Shown here one piece after another: positions 1 to 9,098 of a stretch of DNA of 64,000 bases (its first letter is position 1; each line of letters opens with the position of its first letter). The notes below the pieces were generated by a model. It had not been told where the DNA came from. It searched no databases and saw only the letters and a list, made by a program, of their open reading frames with translations. Both the position numbers and the translations under genes were made by a program. The DNA is from Pseudomonas fluorescens (GTDB taxonomy: Bacteria > Pseudomonadota > Gammaproteobacteria > Pseudomonadales > Pseudomonadaceae): NCBI RefSeq assembly GCF_902498195.1, contig NZ_CABVIY010000003.1, forward strand, positions 124,001 to 188,000, given 5' to 3'.

Positions 1-490
<490 letters not shown>

Positions 491-751
491 ACGTTGCCTG
501 ACGAAATCATCGGTTTGCGCAAACACGGCACCACCCTGATCGGCGACACCCTCAGTGAAGGCGAAACCCTGGGCTTGGCCGGGATCCCGCACTTCGCTTC
601 GGATCTATTCCGTTGCGTACGTTTGAAGGATCCGCTGAAATCCAAGCAGCTGAGCCGGTGCCTGTAACAATTGGCCGAAGATGGCGCGCCCCAGATTCTC
701 TTCTCGGAGCGCAGCAACGACATCGTCCCCGGCGCCGTTGGTGTGCTGTAG
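491..751 (+). pseudogene. prfC: Remnant of prfC (peptide chain release factor 3)
   Basis: Read in one frame, this segment gives [20 protein letters not shown], then [20 protein letters not shown] and DPLKSKQL, then QLAEDGAPQ and SERSNDIVPGAVGVL. These match the domain 2/3 region of RF3, a GTPase that recycles class I release factors. The frame has an in-frame TAA at 665-667 and TAG at 749-751. There is no start codon or G domain upstream, and the match fades after about 751. It is a decayed internal fragment, roughly 85 codons of a protein of about 527 residues, not an expressed gene. An intact prfC must exist elsewhere. Confidence 0.85.
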
Positions 752-1091
752 TTCGGTTAGCCAGAGGCAAAGGGTGTCGCTATATACGGTGGTGTTAGAG
801 GACGACGGTTCTGAAATCGCCTCCTACTCGATTCTCGCATCAGGTCACTGCGTGTCAGCTTTCTCAAACCCTCGCTGCTCAATCACGCTAAAAACGTCGA
901 GCATATCCTGCAGCAGGATTCAGCTGATGTTTGTCACGGAGTTGATGTCGTTTTCGGCGTAGTCGGGGAGGCTAGTGCAGGCCATGAGGTGCAGGTATCG
1001 GAGGACGGCGTTGAGGCGTTCGCTGATTCCGTTGTGGAGCTCGCGGATGGGGCTTGGTTGTCAATGAGGAGAACGGTGTAGCTGGTGGCGG
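752..1091. other. Unassigned stretch between two gene remnants
   Basis: This 340-bp stretch lies between the prfC remnant and the truncated HD-domain gene. All frames on both strands are interrupted or look like chance open frames, and I recognise no family in them. It is probably a scar of deletion and rearrangement. Confidence 0.5.
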
Positions 1092-1412
1092 GTGATCCTC
1101 AAAGTCACCACGCTGGAAGAACGCATCATCGCGGTGCTGCATGACGTGGTCGAGGACTGTGACATCAGCCTTGATGAGTTGCGTGAAGAAGGCTTCAGTG
1201 AAACGGTGTTGACGGCCATTGAAGCCGTGACCAAAGTGCCCGGCGAATCCTCCGAGGACTTCATCGCTCGCGCGGCGCAGAACCCGATTGGCCGGGTAGT
1301 GAAATTGGCGGAGCTGGAAGAAAACAGCGACCTCTCGCGGATTGCCCAGCCGAGTTGGGAAGATCTGGAGCGGGTTGAGAAGTATCGGCGGGCGATTGGG
1401 GTGTTGCACTGA
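1092..1412 (+). pseudogene. 5'-truncated HD-family (RelA/SpoT-like) phosphohydrolase
   Basis: The 106 codons encode LEERIIAVLHDVVEDCDISL, FSETVLTAIEAVTK, RVVKLAELEENSDLSRIAQP and DLERVEKYRRAIGVLH. These are the C-terminal three quarters of small HD-domain proteins often annotated as guanosine polyphosphate pyrophosphohydrolase. The HDVVED metal-binding pair is present. The N-terminal segment of about 35 residues (usually with HAGQ and YILHPL) is missing. Homology resumes at the very codons where the frame opens, and an in-frame TGA sits at 1065-1067. The only possible start is a GTG at 1092 without a clear Shine-Dalgarno. Most likely the front was lost in the same event that left the prfC fragment; a short expressed protein cannot be excluded. 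Confidence 0.6.
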
Positions 1413-1523
1413 TAGCTACCATTCATTTCCTCGATATCCATCATTAAAGAATGCAAGTTCTGTTTTTCTGTCATCGGAGGAGGATAGGGTCATACCGATC
1501 TCGCCTTTGAAGGAACCTGCGCG

Positions 1524-2192
1524 ATGAGAATTTCGACCCTGTTGGCGGTTGTCGCCGTGTTGACTGGCAGCCTTGGCGCCACCTTGCCGGCCATGGCGGA
1601 CGGGCAAACCTGCCATTTCCTGCCGATCGCCGACAGCACTGCCAGCCTGCAACAGGCCCGTTCTGTGGCGGTGCTCTACAGCGAAAACACCCTCAATACC
1701 CAGCAATACCTGGAGAGCTACCACGCGGTGGCGGTCAAGGGTGCGCAGAATCCCGAGATGAATGCGCAGATCGCCAAGGCTTTTGTCGACAGCTCCGATC
1801 CGCAGCGGGCGATCACCTGGTTGATGGGTTCGTTGCAGAAGCAATTCACCTCGGTGACGGTCTACGACAATCTTGATGCGGCGGTGCAGGCGCATCCGGA
1901 TGTGGTGGTGATGCTCGACACCTACAGCCGGCTGGTGTCCAAGCGCAACAATCAGGTGGAAGCGCGGTTCCTCGCCAAGTTTTACGACGCCAACCTGCAA
2001 TACATCGGGCAGGCCGAAGGCTCCCGTGCGCAGCAGATGCCATCGGTCTGGGTGCATGGCAAAGCCGCGCCGCAGATCGCCGCGCAGATCGATCAGCAGA
2101 CCGAGTTGCAGGTCAACGCCCTGAAGCAGTTCGATGCATCGCTCAAAGCGTTGATGACATCCGCCAATGCGGCTCACGTCGCCAGTAACTGA
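1524..2192 (+). CDS. Predicted exported protein of unknown function
   Basis: A 222-aa protein with a clear signal peptide (MRISTLLAVVAVLTGSLGAT followed by LPAMADG, cleavage after about residue 25). The mature part is a helical, soluble-looking domain of about 195 residues with segments such as ARSVAVLYSENTLNTQQYLE and VTVYDNLDAAVQAHPDVVVM. I do not recognise a named domain. The start at 1524 is supported by GAAGGAA about 9 nt upstream and by the signal peptide beginning there. The gene ends only 4 bp before the convergent napC stop, with no terminator between, so antisense run-through between the two is possible. Likely periplasmic; no function assigned. Confidence 0.75.
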   Translation: MRISTLLAVVAVLTGSLGATLPAMADGQTCHFLPIADSTASLQQARSVAVLYSENTLNTQQYLESYHAVAVKGAQNPEMNAQIAKAFVDSSDPQRAITWLMGSLQKQFTSVTVYDNLDAAVQAHPDVVVMLDTYSRLVSKRNNQVEARFLAKFYDANLQYIGQAEGSRAQQMPSVWVHGKAAPQIAAQIDQQTELQVNALKQFDASLKALMTSANAAHVASN

Positions 2193-2196
2193 GCCG

Positions 2197-2793
2197 CTAC
2201 CAGCCTTTGACCCCGCTCATGTCCGGCAGCTTGTGCGCAATGCCTTTGTGGCAGTCGATGCAGGTGGCTTCACCCTTGGCCAGTGACGTTGAATGCATGG
2301 CGGCCGCACGTTTGCTCTGGCGGGTGAAGTCCATGAATTCGAAGTTATGGCAGTTACGGCATTCCCGTGAGTCGTTGGCCTTGAGCCTGGCCCATTCGTG
2401 TTCCGCCAGTTCACGGCGCAGGGCGAGGAACTTGTCGCGGGTGTCGATGGTGCCGAACAGCTTGCCCCAGACTTCCTTCGACGCCTGCATCTTGCGGGCG
2501 ATCTTGTGGGTCCATTCATGGGGGACGTGGCAGTCCGGGCAACTGGCGCGCACGCCGGACCGGTTGGTGTAGTGGATGGTGTCCTGCAATTCGACATACA
2601 CGTTGTCGCGCATCTCGTGGCAGGAAATACAGAACTTCTCGGTGTTGGTCAGCTCCAGCGCCGTGTTGAAACCACCCCAGAAAATAATCCCGGCGATAAA
2701 GCCCCCCAGCGTCAGAAAACCCAGGCTGAAGTAGACACTCGGCCGACAGAGGATGCCCCAGTAGTCCTTAAGCAGGGCGAACAGTGCTTTCAT
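2197..2793 (-). CDS. napC: Membrane-anchored tetraheme cytochrome c NapC
   Basis: Quinol dehydrogenase that passes electrons from the ubiquinol pool to the periplasmic NapAB nitrate reductase. The 198-aa protein has one N-terminal membrane anchor (about residues 15-40, [20 protein letters not shown]) and four CxxCH heme sites: CISCH, CPDCH, CRNCH and CIDCH. That pattern and length fit the NapC/NirT family. It is the last gene of napEDABC; its ATG lies 10 bp after the napB stop. In denitrifiers and aerobic nitrate reducers, Nap serves redox balancing or the first denitrification step. Confidence 0.95.
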   Translation of the reverse strand: MKALFALLKDYWGILCRPSVYFSLGFLTLGGFIAGIIFWGGFNTALELTNTEKFCISCHEMRDNVYVELQDTIHYTNRSGVRASCPDCHVPHEWTHKIARKMQASKEVWGKLFGTIDTRDKFLALRRELAEHEWARLKANDSRECRNCHNFEFMDFTRQSKRAAAMHSTSLAKGEATCIDCHKGIAHKLPDMSGVKGW

Positions 2794-2802
2794 GGCGCCT
2801 CC

Positions 2803-3288
2803 TCAAGGTTTCTGCGCGGCGTTGGCGTCGTCTTGCAGGATTTTGTCGATGGTCTCGAAGCTGTTGCCCACCAGCGGCAGCACTTCCTTTTGCGGTACAT
2901 GACACTGGTTGCAGAAGTAGCGGCGCGGAGAGACGGCGGCCAGTGCCTGGCCATCGCGGTCCATGTAGTGGGTGATGCTGATCATGGTCGCCTGGGTCCG
3001 TGCGCTGTTGGCCCGGCTGTGGCAGGACAGGCATTTGTTGCCGTTCTTGTCGATCTGGTAACCGCGAATGCTATGGGGGATGGTCGGCGGCTGGTCGGGG
3101 TAATTGCGTTCGCGCTTGAGGTCCTTGTTTTCATCGTTGGCAATCGGCGGGGCGGGCATGCTCTGGGTCAGCGTGCCACCGGGACGACGTCCGTCCGGGC
3201 CCGGCGCGTCCAGGGGGTAGTCGACTTCGGCGGCAATGGCCACACCGATGACAGCGAGAAAAACCAGCGGCAGGATTCGAAAGGTCAT
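2803..3288 (-). CDS. napB: Diheme cytochrome c NapB, small subunit of periplasmic nitrate reductase
   Basis: Receives electrons from NapC and hands them to NapA. The 161-aa protein starts MTFRILPLVFLAVIGVAIA, a signal peptide, so the start is taken at 3288 and not at the longer open frame that would overlap napA. A Shine-Dalgarno-like GGAG precedes it. Two heme sites are visible: CLSCH and CNQCH, with downstream histidines (ITHYMD and others) as candidate distal ligands. It sits 11 bp after napA and 10 bp before napC in the same operon and acts in the periplasm. Confidence 0.94.
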   Translation of the reverse strand: MTFRILPLVFLAVIGVAIAAEVDYPLDAPGPDGRRPGGTLTQSMPAPPIANDENKDLKRERNYPDQPPTIPHSIRGYQIDKNGNKCLSCHSRANSARTQATMISITHYMDRDGQALAAVSPRRYFCNQCHVPQKEVLPLVGNSFETIDKILQDDANAAQKP

Positions 3289-3299
3289 GACGGTTCTCC

Positions 3300-5804
3300 T
3301 CAAGCCGCGCTGATCAACTCGATGCGAATGGCGCATTTCTTGTAGTCGGTCTGTTTGGAGATCGGGTCGGTGGCATCCAGCGTGACCTTGTTGATCAGCT
3401 TGTTGGCATCGAAGAACGGCACGAACACCAGGCCGCGCGGTGGTTTGTTACGCCCTCGGGTTTCGATGCGCGCGCGGATTTCGCCGCGCCGGCTGATCAG
3501 TTTCACCTCGCTGCCACGCCGCGCCTTCATCGCCTTGGCATCTTCGGGGTGCATGTACACCAGCGCGTCCGGCACGGCCTTGTACAGTTCCTCGACCCGC
3601 TGGGTCATGCTGCCCGTGTGCCAGTGTTCCAGTACCCGGCCGGTGCTCAGCCAGAACGGGTATTCGGCATCCGGGGCTTCGGCGGGCGGCTCGTAGGGCA
3701 GGGCGAAGATGATCGCTTTCTTGTCCGGGTAGCCGTAGAACTGCACGCCGCTGCCGGTCTCCACATAAGGGTCGTAGCCCTCGCGATAGCGCCAGCGGGT
3801 TTCCTTGCCATCCACCACCGGCCAGCGCAGGCCGCGTTCGCTGTGGTAACGGTCGAAGGCGGCCAGGTCATGACCATGGCCACGGCCGAACTGGGCGTAT
3901 TCTTCGAACAGGCCTTTTTGCAGGTAGAAACCGAAGGCCGTGGCTTCGTCGTTCTTGTAGCCGTCCTCGATCTGCCCAACCGGAAACTGGTCGACCTGGC
4001 CGTTCCTGAACAATACGTCGAACAGGGTCTTGCCCTTGTATTCAGGCGACTTGGCCAGCAGCTGGGCCGGCCAGACTTCTTCGATCTTGAAACGCTTGGA
4101 AAACTCCACCAATTGCCAGAGATCCGACCTGGCCTCGCCCGGTGCGCTCACCAACTGATGCCAGAATTGCGTGCGCCGTTCGGCGTTGCCAAAGGCACCT
4201 TCCTTTTCCACCCACATCGCACTGGGCAGGATCAGGTCAGCCGCCTGGGCGGACACCGTGGGGTAGACGTCAGAGACGATCACGAAGTTTTCCGGGTTGC
4301 GCCAGCCGGGCAGGACTTCCTGCATGATGTTGGGCCCGGCGTGCATGTTGTTGCTGGCCTGGGTCCAGTAGACGTTGAGCACGCCGTCCTTGAGCATGCG
4401 GCTCTGTTGCACGGCGTGAAAACCGACTTTCTCCTGGATGGTCCCGTCGGGCAGCTTCCAGATTTTTTCGGCGGTGGCGCGGTGCTTGGGGTTGGTCACC
4501 ACCAGGTCGGCGGGCAGGCGATGGGAGAAGGTCCCGACTTCGCGCGCGGTGCCACAGGCCGAGGGCTGGCCGGTCAACGAGAAGGGGCTGTTGCCCGGCT
4601 CGCTGATCTTCCCGGTCAGCAGGTGGATGTTGTAGATCAGGTTGTTGGCCCACACCCCGCGCGTGTGCTGATTGAAGCCCATGGTCCAGAACGACACGAC
4701 CTTGCGTTTCGGGTCGGCGTACAACTCAGCCAGGCTCTTGAGGCGTTCGGCCGGGACACCGGTTTCCTTGGCGGTGCGCTCCAGGGTGTAGGGTTTGACG
4801 AAGGCGGCGAATTGCTCGTAGGAGATGTCTGTCCAGGTGTTGGCCTTGTCGGCGTTTTTCGCCTGTTTTTCCCGTGGATCGTCCGGGCGCAACCCATAGC
4901 CGATGTCATCGGCGCCCTGGGCGAAGCGCGTGTGCTGGCTGATGAAGTCCTTGTTGACCGCGCCGCTTTCGATGATGTGGTTGGCGATGTAGTTGAGGAT
5001 CAGCAGATCGGTCTGTGGCTTGAACACCATGGGAATGTCGGCCAGTTCGAAACTGCGGTGCTCGAAGGTCGACAGCACCGCGACCTTCACGTGCGGGTAA
5101 CTCAGGCGCCGGTCGGTGACCCGGCTCCACAAAATCGGGTGCATCTCGGCCATGTTCGAGCCCCACAGCACGAAGGCGTCGGTGGCTTCGATGTCGTCGT
5201 AGCAACCCATGGGCTCGTCCATGCCGAAGGTGCGCATGAAGCCCATCACCGCCGAAGCCATGCAATGGCGGGCGTTGGGGTCGATGTTGTTGCTGCGAAA
5301 GCCGGCCTTCATCAGCTTGTTGGCGGCGTAGCCTTCCCACACCGTCCATTGCCCGGAACCGAACATGCCGATCGATTCCGGTCCCTTGGTCTTCAAGGCC
5401 TGCTTGAATTTCGCTTCCATGATGTCGAAGGCCTTGTCCCAGCTGATCGGCTCGAATTCACCCTGTTTGTCGAACTGGCCGTTTTTCATGCGCAGCAGCG
5501 GCTGGGTCAGGCGATCGACGCCGTACATGATCTTGGACAGGAAGTAACCCTTCACACAGTTCAGCCCACGATTGACCTCGGCCTTGACGTCGCCATGGGT
5601 GGCGACCACCCGGTTGTCCCGGGTCGCGACCATCACGCTGCAACCGGTGCCGCAGAAACGGCAGGGCGCCTTGTTCCAGTCCAGGGTCACCATGTCCGCT
5701 TCGGTGACCAGGTTGCTGGCCGTGGTGAAAATCGGCAGGCCAGCCGCGGAGGCAGCAATGGCGGCGGCCTGGGCTTTGACGAATGCTCGACGCGACAGGC
5801 TCAT
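3300..5804 (-). CDS. napA: Periplasmic nitrate reductase catalytic subunit NapA
   Basis: Reduces nitrate to nitrite in the periplasm using a bis-MGD molybdenum cofactor and one [4Fe-4S] cluster. The 834-aa protein opens with a twin-arginine signal ([20 protein letters not shown]). The cluster motif follows: CRFCGTGC with a fourth cysteine in GLNCVKG. The molybdenum-ligand cysteine lies in [13 protein letters not shown] (about residue 180). Length is typical of NapA. The start overlaps the napD stop by 4 bp. NapA needs Tat export after cofactor loading in the cytoplasm, with NapD as chaperone. It depends on the general Moco pathway; the Moco genes 10 kb downstream seem tied to another enzyme. 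Confidence 0.97.
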   Translation of the reverse strand: MSLSRRAFVKAQAAAIAASAAGLPIFTTASNLVTEADMVTLDWNKAPCRFCGTGCSVMVATRDNRVVATHGDVKAEVNRGLNCVKGYFLSKIMYGVDRLTQPLLRMKNGQFDKQGEFEPISWDKAFDIMEAKFKQALKTKGPESIGMFGSGQWTVWEGYAANKLMKAGFRSNNIDPNARHCMASAVMGFMRTFGMDEPMGCYDDIEATDAFVLWGSNMAEMHPILWSRVTDRRLSYPHVKVAVLSTFEHRSFELADIPMVFKPQTDLLILNYIANHIIESGAVNKDFISQHTRFAQGADDIGYGLRPDDPREKQAKNADKANTWTDISYEQFAAFVKPYTLERTAKETGVPAERLKSLAELYADPKRKVVSFWTMGFNQHTRGVWANNLIYNIHLLTGKISEPGNSPFSLTGQPSACGTAREVGTFSHRLPADLVVTNPKHRATAEKIWKLPDGTIQEKVGFHAVQQSRMLKDGVLNVYWTQASNNMHAGPNIMQEVLPGWRNPENFVIVSDVYPTVSAQAADLILPSAMWVEKEGAFGNAERRTQFWHQLVSAPGEARSDLWQLVEFSKRFKIEEVWPAQLLAKSPEYKGKTLFDVLFRNGQVDQFPVGQIEDGYKNDEATAFGFYLQKGLFEEYAQFGRGHGHDLAAFDRYHSERGLRWPVVDGKETRWRYREGYDPYVETGSGVQFYGYPDKKAIIFALPYEPPAEAPDAEYPFWLSTGRVLEHWHTGSMTQRVEELYKAVPDALVYMHPEDAKAMKARRGSEVKLISRRGEIRARIETRGRNKPPRGLVFVPFFDANKLINKVTLDATDPISKQTDYKKCAIRIELISAA

Positions 5805-6061
5805 TCGATGTCTCCGGCAGGATCGAGGATTTCGTGATAGATCAACGCGGCGTTAAGTACGCCCGGCAAATTGTTGATCTGCTCGATACGTTGAAGAATC
5901 TGGTTTTCATGGTCCGCCTCAAGAACGACCACCAGTTTTCCGGCGGCACTTTCCTGATGCAGTTCAACGCCATCCAATAAGCGCAGGTTGGCTTTAACGG
6001 CGTCGAAAAGTTCCGGGCGTGCAAGTACTACAAGACTGGCAATGTGCAGGGCTTCGTCCAT
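5801..6061 (-). CDS. napD: NapD, Tat signal chaperone for NapA
   Basis: A small 86-aa cytoplasmic protein of ferredoxin-like fold that binds the NapA twin-arginine peptide and prevents export before the cofactor is in place. Segments [20 protein letters not shown] and [20 protein letters not shown] fit the beta-alpha-beta layout of NapD. Its stop overlaps the napA start, so the two are translationally coupled, as expected for a chaperone and its client. Start ATG at 6059-6061. Confidence 0.9.
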   Translation of the reverse strand: MDEALHIASLVVLARPELFDAVKANLRLLDGVELHQESAAGKLVVVLEADHENQILQRIEQINNLPGVLNAALIYHEILDPAGDIE

Positions 6062-6084
6062 GCGCTGACTCCAACAGAGAGTGA

Positions 6085-6252
6085 TCAGTTGGGCGGCCCG
6101 GGCGGGCCGTAGATCATTTGCAAAAACCAGATGATGAAGCCGTAGCCGCCGACAATAGCGACCGACAGCAGCGGGAACAGGCAGACGACCAGGAACAGGA
6201 ACAGCCGGGTTTCCTTGCGCCGCTGCAGTTTTTGTTCTTCAGCCAATGACAT
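6085..6252 (-). CDS. napE: NapE, small membrane protein of the nap operon
   Basis: A 55-aa protein beginning MSLAEEQKLQRRKETRLFLF. A charged cytoplasmic N-terminus is followed by one or two membrane segments (LFLFLVVCLFPLLSVAIVGG and GFIIWFLQM) and a proline-rich tail ending GPPGPPN. This is the NapE pattern; the biochemical role of NapE is unknown. It is the first gene of the operon, 23 bp before napD, so the promoter must lie in 6253-6446. I see no convincing Anr/FNR site (TTGAT-N4-ATCAA) there. Confidence 0.88.
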   Translation of the reverse strand: MSLAEEQKLQRRKETRLFLFLVVCLFPLLSVAIVGGYGFIIWFLQMIYGPPGPPN

Positions 6253-6446
6253 GGAGTTCACTCCGCCGAACTTGCAATCAGGCTAGTCCATGAAGTTTTC
6301 GCGGGTTTAAGCACTTGGGTTTTTAGCGACCGACGGCGGAGCATTGTTAGTTCGCGGGCACCACAAGTTATAACGCTGATGCTTATTACAGCGGCCAGTT
6401 ACCACTTACTGTGGGAGTGATAGTCATTCTTGTTTGTAATGGAGCT

Positions 6447-6478
6447 TCACTCAGGCAGTCAAAGGGCTGCCTGAGTGA
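6447..6478 (-). terminator. Hairpin after the ornithine decarboxylase gene
   Basis: A perfect 12-bp inverted repeat (TCACTCAGGCAG with CTGCCTGAGTGA) flanks an 8-nt loop, 15 bp beyond the stop codon of the decarboxylase gene. The T-tract on the minus strand is weak, so it may be a terminator or an mRNA-end stabiliser. Confidence 0.65.
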
Positions 6479-6493
6479 GAGTTAACGCGCAGG

Positions 6494-8677
6494 TTAGTTC
6501 TTGAGCACATACCCATAGGCACGGGTACGTCCGTTTTCCTCTTTCAAGTACACCCCTTGCAGTTCCGGGGTAAATCCGGGCAATGCGTTAATGCCTTCTT
6601 CCAGCGCCAGGAAGTATTTCAATACCGCGCCGCCCCAGATTTCCCCCGGCACCACGCAGAGCACGCCAGGCGGGTAGGGCAAAGCCCCTTCGGCGGCGAT
6701 GCGCCCGTCGGCGTCAGCCAGCGCCACCAGTTCGACGTTGCCCCGGATGTACTCGATTTGCGCGGCCTGTGGGTCCATGGCTTTTTTCGGGAAGTGTTCC
6801 TTGCGGAACATCGCCTTCTGCAATTGCTGCACGTTGTGGTTGCGGTACAGGTCGTGCATTTCCTGGCAGAGCTGGCGAATGGTGTAGTTGCGATAGCGTT
6901 CCGAATGCTGGGCATAGATCGCCGGCAACACCCGGCTCATCGGCGCGTCATCACTGACGAAGCGTTCGAAGCGGGCGATTTGCGAGGCCAGGTGGGTCAT
7001 CTTCGCCCAGTCTTCGGCCGGGGTGAGCAGGAACAGAATCGAGTTCAGGTCGCACTTTTCCGGAACGATGCCGTTCTCGCGCAGGAAGTTGGCGAGGATG
7101 CCGGCATGAATCCCGAAGTCGGTGTAGCTGCCGTCCACCGGGTCGATGCCCGGGGTGGTGAACAGCAACTTGCAGGGGTCGATGAAGTATTGTTTTTCGG
7201 CGTATCCACCGAAGGCGTGCCAGCGATCCTTGGGGTGGAATTCGAAGAAGCGCAGGTCGGCGGCAATGTCTTCCGTGGGGTAGTCCTCCCACGCACGGCC
7301 CTCAATGGTGTCGGGCACGAACGGGCGAATCATGGTGCAGGCTTCGAGGATCAACTTGCGCGCATCGATGCCGAACTTCACGCAGTCTTCCCACAGGCGC
7401 AGGCCGCTGCGGCCGGCATGGATGCGCGCATTGACGTCCAGCGAGGCAAAAATCGCATAGAACGGGCTGGTCGAGGCCTGGGCCATGAACGCGTTGTTCA
7501 GGCGGTGATGGTTGCAATAGCGTGCCTGGCCCTTGATGTGGCGATCTTTCTTGTGGATCTGCGAGGCCTGGGAAAAACCGGCCTGTTGTTTGTGCACCGA
7601 CTGGGTGACGAAGATGCCGGGGTCGTTTTCATTAAGGTCCAGCAGCAGCGGTGAACAGTCCTTCATCATCGGGATGAACTGTTCGTAGCCGACCCACGCC
7701 GAGTCGAACAGGATGTAGTCGCACAGTTTGCCAATGCGGTCGACCACTTGCCGGGCGTTGTAGACGGTGCCGTCGTAGGTGCCCAGCTGGATGATCGCCA
7801 GGCGAAACGGCCGTGGCAGGTGGGCCTTGTCCGGAGCGACTTCGCTGACCAGTTCACGCAGGTAGGCTTCTTCGAAGCAATGGGCGTCGATGCCGCCGAT
7901 AAAACCGTAGGGGTTGCGCGCGGTTTCCAGGTACACCGGCGTGGCGCCGGCCTGGATCAACGCGCCCTGATGGTTGGATTTGTGGTTGTTGCGGTCGAAC
8001 AGCACCAGGTCGCCGGGGGTGAGCAGGGCGTTGGTGACGACCTTGTTCGAGGCCGACGTGCCGTTGAGGACGAAGTAGGTCTTGTCGGCGTTGAACACCT
8101 TGGCCGCGTGCTTCTGCGCCCTGAGCGCCGGGCCTTCGTGGATCAGCAGGTCGCCGAGCTTGACGTCGGCGTTGCACATGTCGGCGCGAAACACGGTTTC
8201 GCCGAGGAAGTCGAAGAACTGCCGGCCCGCCGGGTGCTTGCGGAAAAACTGGCCGCCCTGGTGACCGGGGCAGGCAAAGGTCGCGTTGGCCGATTCGGTG
8301 TAGCGCTTGAGCGTGTCGAAGAACGGTGGCAGCAGGCTGTCTTCGTAGGCTTTGGCCGCCGTTTCCAGCTGATGGCCATGGTATTGGGCGTTGTTGCTGG
8401 AAGGGTCGAATATCCCGTTCACCTGCAGCAACACGTCTTCCAGGTGCTTATACACGTCCCGTGCGCGAGTGCCGGTGCCGGGGGCGGTGACCAGGAAAAT
8501 CGGAATATCGAAACCGGTACGTTGCAGGGCGGCCAGGGCGCCGGCCAGGACATCCTCGACCGAGAACACGGCGACGGCGACGTCGGTGTAGTCGGTCTGG
8601 GTGATCGGGATGACTTCGCGGGAGGTCTGGAAACTGTCGTGTACGGTGTCGCTCGCGGCTATCTTCAATGCTTTCAT
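6494..8677 (-). CDS. speC: Ornithine decarboxylase, SpeC/SpeF type
   Basis: Decarboxylates L-ornithine to putrescine with pyridoxal phosphate in the cytoplasm. The 727-aa protein (from MKALKIAASDTVHDSF) has the fold type I layout: an N-terminal wing domain to about residue 110, a PLP domain with CPGHQGGQFFRKHPAG and ADKTYFVLNGTS, and the PLP-lysine site QSVHKQQAGFSQ near residue 350. The C-terminal region has PGVLCVVPGEIWGGA. Similarity is to enteric SpeC/SpeF and not to Pseudomonas LdcA lysine decarboxylase. The start at 8677 has GGAG about 10 nt upstream; a longer in-frame start adds 18 unlikely residues. The biodegradative family is usually induced by acid or excess amino acid. The neighbouring putrescine-degrading genes suggest a shared polyamine theme. 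Confidence 0.93.
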   Translation of the reverse strand: MKALKIAASDTVHDSFQTSREVIPITQTDYTDVAVAVFSVEDVLAGALAALQRTGFDIPIFLVTAPGTGTRARDVYKHLEDVLLQVNGIFDPSSNNAQYHGHQLETAAKAYEDSLLPPFFDTLKRYTESANATFACPGHQGGQFFRKHPAGRQFFDFLGETVFRADMCNADVKLGDLLIHEGPALRAQKHAAKVFNADKTYFVLNGTSASNKVVTNALLTPGDLVLFDRNNHKSNHQGALIQAGATPVYLETARNPYGFIGGIDAHCFEEAYLRELVSEVAPDKAHLPRPFRLAIIQLGTYDGTVYNARQVVDRIGKLCDYILFDSAWVGYEQFIPMMKDCSPLLLDLNENDPGIFVTQSVHKQQAGFSQASQIHKKDRHIKGQARYCNHHRLNNAFMAQASTSPFYAIFASLDVNARIHAGRSGLRLWEDCVKFGIDARKLILEACTMIRPFVPDTIEGRAWEDYPTEDIAADLRFFEFHPKDRWHAFGGYAEKQYFIDPCKLLFTTPGIDPVDGSYTDFGIHAGILANFLRENGIVPEKCDLNSILFLLTPAEDWAKMTHLASQIARFERFVSDDAPMSRVLPAIYAQHSERYRNYTIRQLCQEMHDLYRNHNVQQLQKAMFRKEHFPKKAMDPQAAQIEYIRGNVELVALADADGRIAAEGALPYPPGVLCVVPGEIWGGAVLKYFLALEEGINALPGFTPELQGVYLKEENGRTRAYGYVLKN

Positions 8678-8796
8678 GCGGGGAAATCTCCAGGCAGACA
8701 TCCATTTGTCCACCGCTGTCCGAGAGATCAACTACTTTGGGGGACGCCTTCAAGCGACCTGAGCCAAAGCATGCCAGCATTGTTTATAGATCAAAT

Positions 8797-8810
8797 ATGA
8801 CCGGGGTCAT
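8797..8810. promoter_or_regulatory. Palindrome ATGACC-GG-GGTCAT
   Basis: A perfect 6-bp inverted repeat with 2-bp spacer, about 120 bp upstream of the ornithine decarboxylase start and just past the end of a possible small ORF. It could be an operator or a small hairpin in the leader. No regulator can be named from sequence. Confidence 0.35.
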
Positions 8811-8830
8811 GGTTTTTGCCGATTGCTGGA

Positions 8831-8899
8831 TCAGGTGTGCACCAGGGCGATGGTGAACGAGACCACGATCATGCACGCAAACGCGAAATTGAGATTCAT
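8831..8899 (-). CDS. Possible 22-aa membrane miniprotein upstream of ornithine decarboxylase
   Basis: The reading frame encodes MNLNFAFACMIVVSFTIALV then HT and a TGA. It is almost entirely one membrane helix, resembling YnhF-type small membrane proteins. It lies on the same strand as the decarboxylase gene, with its stop about 150 bp before that start, so it could be in the leader transcript. The Shine-Dalgarno is weak (GGATGG about 10 nt upstream). Too short for homology calls from reading alone; it may be a real small protein, a leader peptide or chance. Confidence 0.4.
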   Translation of the reverse strand: MNLNFAFACMIVVSFTIALVHT

Positions 8900-9098
8900 G
8901 AGGTATCCATCCAGAACATTTTTGATGGCGCCATTGTGATGACCGGCCAGGGAAATAAAAAATTGGGCGTAATGATTTAAAAGATCGAAATAAATGATAC
9001 CTGGGGCACCTCGCCGGGGCGGGCGCGGGTTTGTGTTTGAGCGGTGGTTTGGCTAATCTCGCACAAACACGCAAATTCACGCATAAACAGGCATGATC

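Noticed and set aside
1416-2177. Minus-strand 253-codon frame opposite the exported protein gene
   Set aside because: The plus-strand frame has a Shine-Dalgarno and a signal peptide; the minus frame is Arg/His-rich and shows no domain.
3549-5837. Long plus-strand open frame of 762 codons opposite napA
   Set aside because: It is an antisense shadow of a GC-rich gene. NapA on the other strand has full cofactor motifs and a Tat signal, while this frame has no family match and low-complexity His/Val/Gly-rich content.
6253-6493. Search for an Anr/FNR or NarL site upstream of napE
   Set aside because: No TTGAT-N4-ATCAA is present. TACCACT near 6398 resembles a NarL heptamer only loosely, so no site is called.
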